A stretch of 64,000 bases of DNA, taken from Salinisphaera dokdonensis. Lineage in GTDB: Bacteria; Pseudomonadota; Gammaproteobacteria; Nevskiales; Salinisphaeraceae. A program made the translations under genes and the position numbers. The stretch's first letter is position 1. Each line of letters opens with the position of its first letter. Shown here one piece after another: positions 7,858 through 16,871 of this stretch. Where the stretch lies: assembly GCF_040361215.1 (NCBI RefSeq), contig NZ_APND01000002.1:682001-746000 (forward strand), read 5' to 3'. The notes beneath the pieces were generated by a model. It did not search any database. It was not told the origin of the DNA and saw only the letters and a list, made by a program, of their open reading frames with translations.

Positions 7858-9189
7858 CTAATTAGGCAACGATTCACCGTTTACAACAGTCGTAATCAGC
7901 GCACTCCGATATTCTTTAAGACGAACTACCGATGTTTCGATTCGTTGCACTATCTCTCCGAAGCGGCGCTCTGCGTCCATTAGAAAATTGCTGATATCGT
8001 GGGCTTCTTTTGCCGGCGGCAACAGAGTCGGAATATTCTTAAGCTGTTGGCTATCTATTCCGCTGATCGTTACTTGCTTCGTAATAGCCAAGAAAAAAGC
8101 TCTGCCCACTTGAGACTGAAAGTAGTAAGAAAGGAATCTAGAATATTTTTCGGGATTTTTGATTCTTAAACGGATCATAGAGCTTTCGAAAAGATGTGGC
8201 TCGGATATGCTCTCGATTCTTACAGATTTTCCCGAGCCGTCGAAAACTAGTGATCGGCGAGCTATCAGGAAATCGCCTTCATGCAGTCCCCACTGCTTCA
8301 CCTCGTCTTCGGTAGCTAGAACTCTATCTTCGGTGCCACCTTGAAAGCTCTCACTTCGGAATGCTTCGCCCATCTGTATGAATGGGACGCCGGAATTGTC
8401 GAACTGCTCCTTTGGCTTGTACAGACCGTTGATAGTTCTACATGCCATGAAGAAACGGAGTCGCCGCACGTTCCAATGTTCCGGGATTTCGCCAAGCCAA
8501 TTTAGTCCGGAAGGTTTCATTTGTACGCCGGCGTCGAGGCCTTTAGTAACTGTTTGTGTAATAAGCGCTTGGCGTTTTTCGGCCAGCCGATCCAGAAGCG
8601 CGCGCTTCTTTTCGATTAGCGCGTCGATTCGTGCAGTCTTTTCGTCGAGAAAAGCAGCGATCCTTCGCTGGGTTTTTATAGGAGGTAGCGCAATGTAAGC
8701 GTTCTTCATTGCATGCTGTCCGAGCCCGAAGCGGGTGACTCCGTTCGCCGCGGTTTTAAACTGATTATTCAGTGGCGCTGAGCGGCATAGCCACGAAAGG
8801 TAATTACCGTCTAGCTTGTTGGTCGGATCAAAGATCGCTAAATGATAGCCACACAAGACGCCTGGCATGTCTTCGGTAACGAGTGCAGGGATGCCGATGT
8901 CGTCCCAACCTTCGCTATCTTTAGTGATGATAACTTGGCCGAATTGGAGTCGAAATTTTCGAATCTCCGCGGCAGTAGCGGAGCCTCGCATGAACTCCAT
9001 GCTAGGAACGATTCGGTCGTTGTAATAAACGTCGGTGTAGTTGCAGAGCTCTACCGGGATTTCGTCGTCGGAAACCGTTTTATCGACATTGCTTGTTCGG
9101 ATAGTGGCGAAAAACTTTAGCTTTTGTATATCCCAACCTTCGGGTAGGTCGCCATATGCGAGCTGGACAACGGACGGTATCGCTGTCAT
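7858..9189 (-). CDS. hsdS: Type I RM specificity subunit (HsdS)
   Basis: The 443-residue protein has the two-half plan of HsdS. The first target-recognition domain lies at about 15-180. A helical spacer follows around 180-240, with RRIAAFLDEKTARIDALIEKK and the repeat linker LNWLGEIPEHW. The second recognition domain lies at 240-390, with a second helical spacer at the end. The two halves would read the two parts of a split DNA site. The ATG overlaps the hsdM stop as ATGA, indicating translational coupling. Base composition is noticeably more AT-rich than the neighbouring chromosome, common for HsdS because recognition domains are exchanged between strains. Confidence 0.93.
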   Translation of the reverse strand: MTAIPSVVQLAYGDLPEGWDIQKLKFFATIRTSNVDKTVSDDEIPVELCNYTDVYYNDRIVPSMEFMRGSATAAEIRKFRLQFGQVIITKDSEGWDDIGIPALVTEDMPGVLCGYHLAIFDPTNKLDGNYLSWLCRSAPLNNQFKTAANGVTRFGLGQHAMKNAYIALPPIKTQRRIAAFLDEKTARIDALIEKKRALLDRLAEKRQALITQTVTKGLDAGVQMKPSGLNWLGEIPEHWNVRRLRFFMACRTINGLYKPKEQFDNSGVPFIQMGEAFRSESFQGGTEDRVLATEDEVKQWGLHEGDFLIARRSLVFDGSGKSVRIESISEPHLFESSMIRLRIKNPEKYSRFLSYYFQSQVGRAFFLAITKQVTISGIDSQQLKNIPTLLPPAKEAHDISNFLMDAERRFGEIVQRIETSVVRLKEYRSALITTVVNGESLPN

Positions 9190-11357
9190 GTCGCCAGCTC
9201 TTTTAGTAAGTCTGCAATCTCACCTTCCAGCGCTGTTATATCGGCCTCTATGGCCTTTACCTCGCGCGGCGGTTTGTAGACGTAGAAATGCCGGTTGATC
9301 GGAATCTCGTAACCGACCTTCGTTTTCCCGTAGTCCACCCAGGCGTCCGGTACGTGCGGCAAGACTTCGCGCGCCATGTAGGCGTCGATATCGTCCCTAA
9401 AGGCCGCGACCAGCTCATCATTCGGCTTGTCCGGGCCGAAGCCCATCGGCAACGGTAGCGTCGTGTTATCTGGCAGCGGAATGTTTTCGGTATCCCGGAG
9501 TTCGCTATCCGGCTCCGGACGTCCCTTGCCGTCGTAGCAGATTTCGGCGTCCGGATCGCGTTCGCCGAGCGCGTTGAAGATCGCTTTCTTGAGCGGGGCG
9601 GCTAGTTTCACGTCGGGTTGTTGCGCTGCCTGTTTCAGGTCGTGCTCGAATGCCGCGCGATCCATATATCGCCCCTTCGCCTCTAGGCCGGCAAGGAGGG
9701 CACGGATATCGGCCTGCAATGCTTCACCGGCGGCGATCTCCTTGGCCGCGGCGTCTTTATCCTTGCGTTTCTTGGATTGCGCCAGGTTGGCGAAGGCGGT
9801 CTGGTCGTCGAGTCGGGCGATGCGTTCGGGCGTGGCTTCGAAGTTCATTCGCAAGGGCCGTTCGACGGTGACCTTTAGAAAGCCGAACTCGTGGTTCTTG
9901 AATATCCGCGAGACGACGCGGTTTTCGGTTTCGCCGCCGATGACGACGTCGGCCGTTTCGCCGTCCTGATAGCGGCCGTAGATCCGCGTGAGGTCGTTGA
10001 TCTGGCCGTCGCCGATTTCGTGGCGCTTGTTGTTCAGGCTTTTCTTCATGCGCTGGGAAAAGCGTGTGCCGTCGATGAGCTGTACCTGGCCACGGCGTTC
10101 TTCCGGCTTGCGATTGGAGACGAGCCAGATATAGGTATAGATACCGGTGTTGTAGAACAGCTGATCGGGCAGGGCGACGATGGCATCCAGCCAGTCGTTT
10201 TCGATGATCCATCGGCGAATGTTCGACGGCCCAGAACCGGCATCGCCGGAAAATAACGGCGAGCCGTTGAATACGACCGCGATGCGCGAGCCTTCGCCGC
10301 CGTCATTCGGCGCGGCGTGCATCTTCGAGATCATGTGCTGTAAGAACAACAGCGAACCATCGTTGATCGGGGGCAGGCCGGCGCCAAAGCGACCGTTGAA
10401 CCCATTTGTCTTGTGCTCGCGCTCCACGCCGCTCTTTTGGTCTTTCCACTCCACGCCGAACGGCGGATTGGCGAGCATGTAGTGGAACTGTTCGCCTTCG
10501 AAGCCGTCCTTCGTTTTACCGTCGCCGAGCGTATCGCCCAGGACGATATTGCTCGTTTCCTCGTCCTTGATGAGCATATCGGCACAGCATATCGCCCACG
10601 ATTCAGGGTTGTACTCCTGGCCGAAGAGGGCGAGGTTGGCGTCTTCGTTCTGGGCGTAGATGAACTTCTCGGATTCCGACAGCATGCCGCCGGTACCGCA
10701 GGCCGGGTCGTAAATGGTGCGATAGATACCGGGCGTATAGACGTCCTGTTCGCCGGTGTAGACGAGATTGGCCATGAGGCGAATCACTTCGCGCGGGGTG
10801 AAGTGGTCGCCGGCCTCTTCGTTGGCCTGCTCGTTGAACCGCATCACCAGATGCTCGAACAGATAGCCCATCTGGAGGCTGTCGATCCGGTCCGGGTGCA
10901 GATCGAGTGTCGCCATTTCCTTCACGATCGTGAACAGGCGATTGCTGGAGTCCAGCTTCTCGATCTGCTCGGTAAAGCCGAACTGCTCGAAGATACTGCG
11001 TGCGATCGGCGAAAAGCCGTTGATATAGGCGACGAGGTTCGGCGCGATGTTGTCCGGGTCGCCTAGGAGCTTGTCAAAGGTAAACGGACTGATGTTGTAG
11101 AGCGCTTGCTTACGTTCTGGATCGGCCGCGCGTCCGAGCAGTTTGACCAGCGTGTCGCTATCGTAATTCTGAGCTTTTAGTTTTTCGTATTCGTCGAGGA
11201 CGTAGTCTTTGCGTTCTTCGACAACGCAGTCGAGCCGACGCAACACCACCATCGGGAGCATGACTAGCCGATACTGCGGCGGCCGGTACGGGCCACGTAG
11301 CCGATTGGCGATTTCCCAAATTGCGCTTTTGAGTTGTTCGTGCGCTTGAACGTTCAA
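9186..11357 (-). CDS. hsdM: Type I RM DNA methyltransferase subunit (HsdM)
   Basis: This is an N6-adenine methyltransferase with the HsdM N-terminal helical domain, the SAM motif YDPACGTGGML and the catalytic motif IV ANPPF. At 723 residues it is longer than the classic ~530-residue HsdM. The extra C-terminal part ends in a helical stretch (VKAIEADITALEGEIADLL). I chose the unusual TTG start at 11357 because AAGGGGA lies 6-8 nt before it and the product then begins MNVQAHEQLKSAIW, as in family members. The TTG at 11384 has no such site. The stop overlaps the hsdS start. With HsdS it marks self DNA and with HsdR it restricts foreign DNA. Confidence 0.93.
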   Translation of the reverse strand: MNVQAHEQLKSAIWEIANRLRGPYRPPQYRLVMLPMVVLRRLDCVVEERKDYVLDEYEKLKAQNYDSDTLVKLLGRAADPERKQALYNISPFTFDKLLGDPDNIAPNLVAYINGFSPIARSIFEQFGFTEQIEKLDSSNRLFTIVKEMATLDLHPDRIDSLQMGYLFEHLVMRFNEQANEEAGDHFTPREVIRLMANLVYTGEQDVYTPGIYRTIYDPACGTGGMLSESEKFIYAQNEDANLALFGQEYNPESWAICCADMLIKDEETSNIVLGDTLGDGKTKDGFEGEQFHYMLANPPFGVEWKDQKSGVEREHKTNGFNGRFGAGLPPINDGSLLFLQHMISKMHAAPNDGGEGSRIAVVFNGSPLFSGDAGSGPSNIRRWIIENDWLDAIVALPDQLFYNTGIYTYIWLVSNRKPEERRGQVQLIDGTRFSQRMKKSLNNKRHEIGDGQINDLTRIYGRYQDGETADVVIGGETENRVVSRIFKNHEFGFLKVTVERPLRMNFEATPERIARLDDQTAFANLAQSKKRKDKDAAAKEIAAGEALQADIRALLAGLEAKGRYMDRAAFEHDLKQAAQQPDVKLAAPLKKAIFNALGERDPDAEICYDGKGRPEPDSELRDTENIPLPDNTTLPLPMGFGPDKPNDELVAAFRDDIDAYMAREVLPHVPDAWVDYGKTKVGYEIPINRHFYVYKPPREVKAIEADITALEGEIADLLKELAT

Positions 11358-11363
11358 TCGCGT

Positions 11364-11370
11364 TCCCCTT
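11364..11370 (-). promoter_or_regulatory. Ribosome binding site fixing the hsdM TTG start
   Basis: On the minus strand AAGGGGA sits about six bases before the TTG at 11357 and is the only good Shine-Dalgarno sequence near the hsdM N-terminus. Confidence 0.6.
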
Positions 11371-11494
11371 CGTCTAAGGCGCAAATAGCCGGCCGCATGA
11401 ATGAATGCGGTGCCGGCATGAGTTAGCTAAATTCGCCAAGCAGTTTAGTAACTTGGCGCTTGCAGTGCGATGGGCCAAAAGGCTGAGACCAAAG

Positions 11495-12502
11495 CTAATC
11501 AGCCCAGGCTGGCCAGTACGTCTTCTCGAGCGGCAGCAGCGTCCGGGTCTTGGCATCGGCGTTTTCGTAATACTCAAGCAAGGCGCTGACGAGTTCGTCG
11601 AGATCCATGAGCATGAGCGGGATCTTGGCTCTGTCCGCTTCGTAGCGGGCGTCTTTGGTGAAGCCGCCGGTGCTGACGTACAAGCCCTTGTCGTTGTCGT
11701 GTCGGCCGCCGAGGAATGTCCGTAGTTCCTGTGCACCCATGGCGGTGCTGGAGCGATGTTTCACCTCAACAACGATGCGAGGCGATTCGAAGCCAAAGCC
11801 ATCGGGTGAGGCCATGACGTCAATGCCGCGGTCCGCCCCAGTGGGCGATACTCGCGTTTTATAGCCCATCGCGCGGAGCAGGCCGGCGACGAGCTGTTCC
11901 ATCTCGTTGGCATCCAGGCGATTCACGCGGTCCTTGATGAATTCGATAGCGCGTGATTTGGAGTCGGCGAGAATCGTATTCTCGTCTTTGTCCGCATCCT
12001 CTTCGTCGTTTTCAGGTGTCGCCGCTTGGCCGGCGAGCGCACGTTCGATTTCATCGGCTGCGGACTCAGACAAGCGGAAAAGCGTGAGCGTCGAGCCGAG
12101 GGTGTTTCGCGTTGCAACGGAGAGTTTGTCCCGTTCGACCACGCCGACCCAGGCAACCTTTCGGACGTTTGGATATTCGGGCAATAAGTCAGGTCTATGG
12201 AGATAGTCGCTTTCGACCGTACCTACGTGATAGATACGGCGGCTGGAGTCGTAAGTCACGACTCGGTCGCCCACGCTTAGACCGAGGCGGAATCTCTGGA
12301 GCTGACTGGACGAAGATCTATGGCGCCCGGTTGGCCAGTCTGGATACTCTTCGCGAATGGCTGATTCGATCGCCGATTTTTTGTCGTATTCGTCTAAGGT
12401 GCCTATGTCGCCCCACCCGATGCCGACTAGGCCCTTTTCTACGAAATCATCGGCCACGAGCCCGCCGCTGCCGGCGCGTACCATCCAAGAATTCGGGGGC
12501 AT
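11495..12502 (-). CDS. Mrr-like restriction endonuclease with N-terminal reader-like domain (candidate type IV)
   Basis: The protein has 335 residues. Residues 1-150 form a beta-rich domain beginning SWMVRAGSGG and including FVEKGLVGIGWGDIG and VVTYDSSRRIYHVGTV; this looks like the PUA/EVE-like modules that read modified bases. An acidic linker (about 160-180) is followed by an Mrr-type nuclease domain: GYKTRVSPTGADRGIDVM with D228, then E246-x-K248 in VVEVKHR. This fits enzymes that cut modified or methylated foreign DNA (type IV). It is the first gene of the leftward island, with AGAGGA before its ATG and 137 bp to hsdM. Modified-DNA specificity is inferred. It must tolerate the methylation made by the adjacent HsdM. 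Confidence 0.85.
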   Translation of the reverse strand: MPPNSWMVRAGSGGLVADDFVEKGLVGIGWGDIGTLDEYDKKSAIESAIREEYPDWPTGRHRSSSSQLQRFRLGLSVGDRVVTYDSSRRIYHVGTVESDYLHRPDLLPEYPNVRKVAWVGVVERDKLSVATRNTLGSTLTLFRLSESAADEIERALAGQAATPENDEEDADKDENTILADSKSRAIEFIKDRVNRLDANEMEQLVAGLLRAMGYKTRVSPTGADRGIDVMASPDGFGFESPRIVVEVKHRSSTAMGAQELRTFLGGRHDNDKGLYVSTGGFTKDARYEADRAKIPLMLMDLDELVSALLEYYENADAKTRTLLPLEKTYWPAWAD

Positions 12503-12759
12503 ATAACTTTATCCTCTTAGGTGCGCGATACGGCGCGATTGGGGATATGTATAGTTTTCGGCGATTTCTATGCACGTTACGCGCGATGTGTTCCAACTCA
12601 GGCTGAAACTATGCATGTCGCCTCAGATTCGGGGCATATTTCGTCAGTTCGGCAAGGGAGCTGCTGAAGATTCTTCGGTAATTGCGGTTGCGACGAGCCG
12701 GCGAACACCTAAGTAATAGCTAGCTATTCAAGATCATGGCGGCCATCGAGCGGTTCGAT
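12503..12759. other. Non-coding gap between lutC and the restriction cluster
   Basis: The 257-bp gap should hold the lut operon end and the leftward promoter of the Mrr-hsd cluster. The first gene has a good ribosome site (AGAGGA). I saw no clear -35/-10 pair, hairpin or T-run that I would defend. Confidence 0.4.
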
Positions 12760-13383
12760 CTATGAGCCCCCGGTCGGGATTATGGTCAAAGACCGCACCC
12801 CTTGCGCCCCGCGTACAAGCACGCCTTCAATATCCGCCGTGGCCGAGGGGCCGGTGTGAAAGACGGTATAGCGGGCGTTCACGAAATCGTCGCGTTGGTA
12901 GGCACGGTGCAGGTTGGTGACGATCTCGGCCGGGTCGAGCAGAACGACGAGGTGTTGGGCCAGGTAGGCGACGGCGTTGACGGTGAGTTCTTTCTCGGTA
13001 AAGCAGACGCTGCCGGTCTCGGCGACGCCGAAGGTCGCGCGCAGCACGGCAATATCGACGTCGTGCACGGTCGTTGGGTCGTCGTTTTCGCTGATGGTGC
13101 GATTGCCGGCCACTTCGGGCACGTTCGAGGCGATGACGGCGTCTTCGAACGGTTTGCCGAGTTTGTCGGCGAGCGCTTCCTGCAGGGCATCGTCCAGGTT
13201 CTGGCCCTCGGTGGGCGCATGCCAAGTGCCGCCCATGGTGGTCAGGCGTTCGGCGAATAGAGCGGCGAGGCCGTCGCGCTCCTGCGGGTAGCTTTCGTCG
13301 TAGCTCGGTACGGCCGGTGCGGGGGCGTTCATCGCCGGCTTGCCGGCACGGATGGCGCCGAGGATGTCGTCGCGTGCGCTCAT
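12760..13383 (-). CDS. lutC: Lactate utilization protein LutC
   Basis: A 207-residue LUD-domain protein with the family features GVAETGSVCF and the closing GPSATADIEGVLVRGAQG. LutC works with LutA and LutB to oxidise L-lactate to pyruvate in the cytoplasm. The ATG overlaps the lutB stop as ATGA, so the three genes are translated together. It is the last gene of the leftward lut operon. Confidence 0.93.
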   Translation of the reverse strand: MSARDDILGAIRAGKPAMNAPAPAVPSYDESYPQERDGLAALFAERLTTMGGTWHAPTEGQNLDDALQEALADKLGKPFEDAVIASNVPEVAGNRTISENDDPTTVHDVDIAVLRATFGVAETGSVCFTEKELTVNAVAYLAQHLVVLLDPAEIVTNLHRAYQRDDFVNARYTVFHTGPSATADIEGVLVRGAQGVRSLTIIPTGGS

Positions 13384-14882
13384 TTGCCGTCACCCGCGGT
13401 TGTCGTCTTTGCCTGGCCGTTCAGGCGGTTGCGCTTGTACCAGTCGTGGAAGGTGCCGTTGTCCGGCGGGCTGGGCATCTCGCGGCCCTCGCCCCACGCG
13501 TTCATACGGTTGTAGAGCGCCCAGCGCGGCAAATGCTTGAGTGCGGAGTTCGTGGTCTTGATCGCGGCGCGATAGCCCTTGGGGCTGGCCAGCACCTTGC
13601 CGGCGGCAGTGAGCGCGGTCTTCTTGGTCCAGGGCAGATGTCCTTCCTCGGCGAGCACCTGGCGCCAGCCGAAGATCTGTTCATGGATATTGATCTTGAC
13701 CGGGCAGACGTTGGTGCAGCTGCCGTTCAACGTGCTTGCGAACGGCAGGTTGGAGTAGCGGTGCGCGTCGAAGCTCGGGTTCAGGATCAAGCCGAGCGGG
13801 CCGGCATAGGTCGCGCCGTAGGACAGGCCGCCCGAACGGCGATAAACCGGGCAGGTGTTCATGCAGGCGCCGCAGCGAATGCATTTGAGCGACGACCAGA
13901 ACTGCTTCATGCCCAGGCGCTTGGAGCGGCCGTTGTCGACCAGCACGATATGCATCTCGCCGCCTTGCTTGGGCGCTCGGAAGTGCGAGGTGTACTGGGT
14001 AATCGGCGAGCCGAGCGCGGAGCGCGACAGCAGGCGGATGAACACACCCAGATCCTCGGCCTTGGGGACGAGTTTCTCGATGCCGATGCTGGCGACGTGC
14101 AGGTTGGGCACGTTGGCCGACAGGTCGGCGTTGCCTTCGTTGGTGCAGACGACGAAGCCGCCGGTTTCGGCGACCGCGAAGTTGGCGCCGGTCATGCCGG
14201 CATCGGCTTCGAGTATCAGCGGGCGGGTGGCGTCGCGCTGGGCGCCGGCCAGATAGTGGGCGTCGTCGTTATCGGGATCGCTGCCGAGTTTCTCTGCAAA
14301 CAGACTGGCCACGTCCGAGCGCATCTTGTGTACCGGCGGCACCACGATATGGCTGGGGTCTTCGCCGTCGAGCTGCTGGATGCGCTCGCCGAGATCGGTC
14401 TCGACGATCTCGATGCCCACGCTGTCCATGTAATGCCGGAAGCCGCATTCCTCCATGAGCATGGACTTGGACTTGATCACGCTTTTCACGTCGTGATCGT
14501 CGAAGATGTCGTGGACGATGCGGTTGTGCTCGGCGCCGTCGCGCGCCCAGTGCACGTGTATGCCGTTGGCCTTGGCGTTGGCCTCGAACTCTTCGAGATA
14601 GCTGTCGAGGTTGGTGAGCGTATGCGTCTTGATCTGGCTGGCCAGCTCGCGCAGCTCTTCCCATTCCTCGATGGTGTGGGCTTGCTTGTCGCGCTTGGTG
14701 CGCATGGCCCAGACCCGCGTGTCGTGGGACTTGGCGTGTTCCGGCGCGTTGAGGAACTGTTTGGCGGACCGCGCATGGTCCACGCGTTTGCCGTCGGCTG
14801 CCTTGGCCGGGCGTGGCTGGGGCTCGCGGGTGGCGGTCTTGCTCTGGATGGTCTCGGCAGGATCGGGCTGGTTCGTGCTCAT
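13380..14882 (-). CDS. lutB: Lactate utilization iron-sulfur protein LutB
   Basis: The protein has 500 residues from the ATG at 14882, which overlaps the lutA stop as ATGA. An N-terminal LUD domain (AETGGFVVCTNEGN) is followed by a ferredoxin-like double cluster motif, CIRCGACMNTCPVYRRSGG and later CTNVCPVKINIHEQ. LutB carries electrons during lactate oxidation by the LutABC complex. It is slightly longer than the usual ~475 residues because of a charged, low-complexity N-terminus of about 40 residues. A long upstream in-frame extension is antisense to nothing real and overlaps lutA, so I rejected it. Confidence 0.93.
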   Translation of the reverse strand: MSTNQPDPAETIQSKTATREPQPRPAKAADGKRVDHARSAKQFLNAPEHAKSHDTRVWAMRTKRDKQAHTIEEWEELRELASQIKTHTLTNLDSYLEEFEANAKANGIHVHWARDGAEHNRIVHDIFDDHDVKSVIKSKSMLMEECGFRHYMDSVGIEIVETDLGERIQQLDGEDPSHIVVPPVHKMRSDVASLFAEKLGSDPDNDDAHYLAGAQRDATRPLILEADAGMTGANFAVAETGGFVVCTNEGNADLSANVPNLHVASIGIEKLVPKAEDLGVFIRLLSRSALGSPITQYTSHFRAPKQGGEMHIVLVDNGRSKRLGMKQFWSSLKCIRCGACMNTCPVYRRSGGLSYGATYAGPLGLILNPSFDAHRYSNLPFASTLNGSCTNVCPVKINIHEQIFGWRQVLAEEGHLPWTKKTALTAAGKVLASPKGYRAAIKTTNSALKHLPRWALYNRMNAWGEGREMPSPPDNGTFHDWYKRNRLNGQAKTTTAGDGK

Positions 14883-15622
14883 TGGCTCGCCCCGTTGAGG
14901 ATCTCGGCGATGTGCTTGAACTGGATCGGCGCGCCGATGCGTGCGCCGCAACCGGCCTGGTGCATCAGACAGGACGAGTCTGCGGAGACAATGTATTCGG
15001 CGCCGTTGCGGCCGTGATCGGCGATCTTGTCGCGGCCCATCTGGGCCGAGACTTCCGGCTCGGTTACGGAGAAGGTGCCGCCGAAGCCGCAGCATTCGTC
15101 CGGCCGGTCGATATCGACCAGTTCGATACCGGCGACTTTCTGGAGCAGCGCGCGCGGTTTGGAGAAGTATTCGCCGTGCAATTCGCTCGGCTTGCCGTGG
15201 CCGAGGTTGCGCAGCGTGTTGCAGGAGTCGTGGTAGCCCACGCGATGTTCGAAGCGCGCCCAGGGAAATGCATCGACCTTGAGCACATCGTGCAGGAACT
15301 CGACGAGTTCGAGCGTGTTCTCGCGAACGTGCTTCACTTCCGGCGTTTGCTCGACGGCGGTGAGGTTGTCGCGTACCTGATGCACGCAACTGCCGGATGG
15401 CGCCACGATCACGTCATATTTGGCGAAGTTCTTTACGAATAGCGCTTCGGTCGCCTTGGCTTCGTCGTGACAGCCCGAGTTGACCATGGGCTGGCCACAG
15501 CAGGTCTGGTCGAAAGGGTAGTCGACATCGCAGTCGAAGCGTTCCAGCAGTTCCAGGGTCGCGATACCCACGCCGGGATAGAAGGCGTCGATGAAACAGG
15601 GGACGAACAGTCCGATTCGCAT
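14879..15622 (-). CDS. lutA: Lactate utilization protein LutA (cysteine-rich CCG domain)
   Basis: The 247-residue protein carries two cysteine-rich CCG motifs, TCCGQPMVNSGC and ECCGFGGTF, which bind an iron-sulfur cofactor in LutA/GlpC/HdrB-type proteins. It heads the lutABC operon for L-lactate oxidation. GGAGA lies just before the ATG. The operon promoter should lie in 15623-15803. No lactate permease or LutR/LldR regulator is next to it. Confidence 0.93.
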   Translation of the reverse strand: MRIGLFVPCFIDAFYPGVGIATLELLERFDCDVDYPFDQTCCGQPMVNSGCHDEAKATEALFVKNFAKYDVIVAPSGSCVHQVRDNLTAVEQTPEVKHVRENTLELVEFLHDVLKVDAFPWARFEHRVGYHDSCNTLRNLGHGKPSELHGEYFSKPRALLQKVAGIELVDIDRPDECCGFGGTFSVTEPEVSAQMGRDKIADHGRNGAEYIVSADSSCLMHQAGCGARIGAPIQFKHIAEILNGASQ

Positions 15623-15803
15623 GGGGTCTCCGGTAGTCGGCAGCGAGGCGCTAGCGACAACGTTGGCCTATCGCCACGCCAATCGAGCCGGCCGTGACGG
15701 CAGGAATCATTGCAATACGCACATGATAGCGAATCAGGCGTACCGCATGGCCATAGGCATAGACCATAGGCTGGAGCGTTGAAAAGCGCCGGGAAACTGG
15801 GGG

Positions 15804-16577
15804 CTATTTCGGCCCTAGAATCTCGTCGCGCTGGGCGCCTTGCGGCATGCCCTGCTTGATCGCGATCTTGCCGGCGTCGTTGCGATAGACCAGCCCCGGC
15901 GTGCCCTGAATACCCAGCGATGACATCAGGATATTGTTGTTGGCGACCTTCTGGCGCAGCTCTGAGGGGATGTCCTCCAGCGGCTCGATACCGCCGCGGC
16001 GGTAGTTGGCCTCGTGCTTCGCGAGCGCCTTGCTCGGATCATCCGCGCCGAGAATGGCCGCCGACTTGGCCGTGCTGGTCGGCTTGAGGATGCCGACCGG
16101 GATATGGCGCAGCTGGACCTTGCCGGCGTCCACCCACGGCCGCGCCGCCTGGTGGAACTTGTGGCAGTAGGGGCAGTTGGGGTCGGTGAAGACATAGATC
16201 TTGCGCGGCGCGTCGTCGTCGCCGTCGGCGACCCAGTTCGAGTCTTCCAGCGTCGGCCAGGCGCTTTGCAGGTCCGGCTTCTGGATTGCTTCGTCGAGTA
16301 CCGGCTTGGTGACGTTGTTGCCTTCGGCGTCGAGCATGGTGCCGACGATCACGTGCTTGCCGTCCGGGGTGAGATAGAGCGCCAGCGGCCGGTTGCCGGC
16401 GCGGGCAGCAAAGCCCGTGAGCCCGCCCGGGCCCTTGAACTGCTTGACGATGGTGACGCCTTTTTCCTCGATGCTGCGGATCGGCGCCGGCCACGGCTGG
16501 GCCAGTACGGGCAGGGCTGCAAGCAGCAGGGATGACAGCGCGAGGCCGTGAAGAGCAAACCGGGCAAGGCGCGGCAT
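15804..16577 (-). CDS. dsbG: Periplasmic thiol:disulfide isomerase/chaperone DsbG-like
   Basis: The 257-residue protein has a clear signal peptide (to about residue 26, ...LPVLAQ), a DsbC/G dimerisation region, and a thioredoxin-like domain with the active site CPYC at 135-138. The cis-proline loop GTPGL lies near the end. CPYC, not the CGYC of DsbC, is why I prefer DsbG. Such proteins repair wrong disulfides or sulfenylated cysteines in the periplasm and are kept reduced by DsbD, which is not in the window. The gene stands alone between lutA and a divergent DUF4282 gene. Confidence 0.88.
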   Translation of the reverse strand: MPRLARFALHGLALSSLLLAALPVLAQPWPAPIRSIEEKGVTIVKQFKGPGGLTGFAARAGNRPLALYLTPDGKHVIVGTMLDAEGNNVTKPVLDEAIQKPDLQSAWPTLEDSNWVADGDDDAPRKIYVFTDPNCPYCHKFHQAARPWVDAGKVQLRHIPVGILKPTSTAKSAAILGADDPSKALAKHEANYRRGGIEPLEDIPSELRQKVANNNILMSSLGIQGTPGLVYRNDAGKIAIKQGMPQGAQRDEILGPK

Positions 16578-16871
16578 GAAAGGCTCCTGAATCGAAACGG
16601 GTGCCCCGAAGGGCAGGCCGGCCAGTCTAGCGGATCGTTCGCGGTGCAGTCCCGGTGCGCGTTCGGTCGTTTGTTATGTTGCGCTGCGGCAAAATTACGC
16701 TAAAAATGCTCGAAACGTGCGAAGCCCCATGCTGCGGGGGTCCGCTGGGACTGAGCTCTGCTTCCGGTCGGCTTGCCACGCGGACATTCATGGGTCGTTC
16801 ACCGCAAGGCACGGCAGGCTTGGGCGTTTTCGCTGTGCGGGCCATGCGCCTTGCAAGAAGGAACTGTAAAC

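Noticed and set aside
3437..12759. Integrase-borne genomic island
   Set aside because: The restriction genes look transferred by composition, but no integrase, transposase, tRNA attachment site or flanking direct repeat is visible.
13317..15017. 566-codon rightward frame antisense to lutCB
   Set aside because: GC-driven shadow of the well-supported lut genes; no recognisable domain and no ribosome site.
14883..15389. Long N-terminal extension of LutB
   Set aside because: It would overlap lutA entirely; the ATG at 14882 overlaps the lutA stop as in coupled operons.
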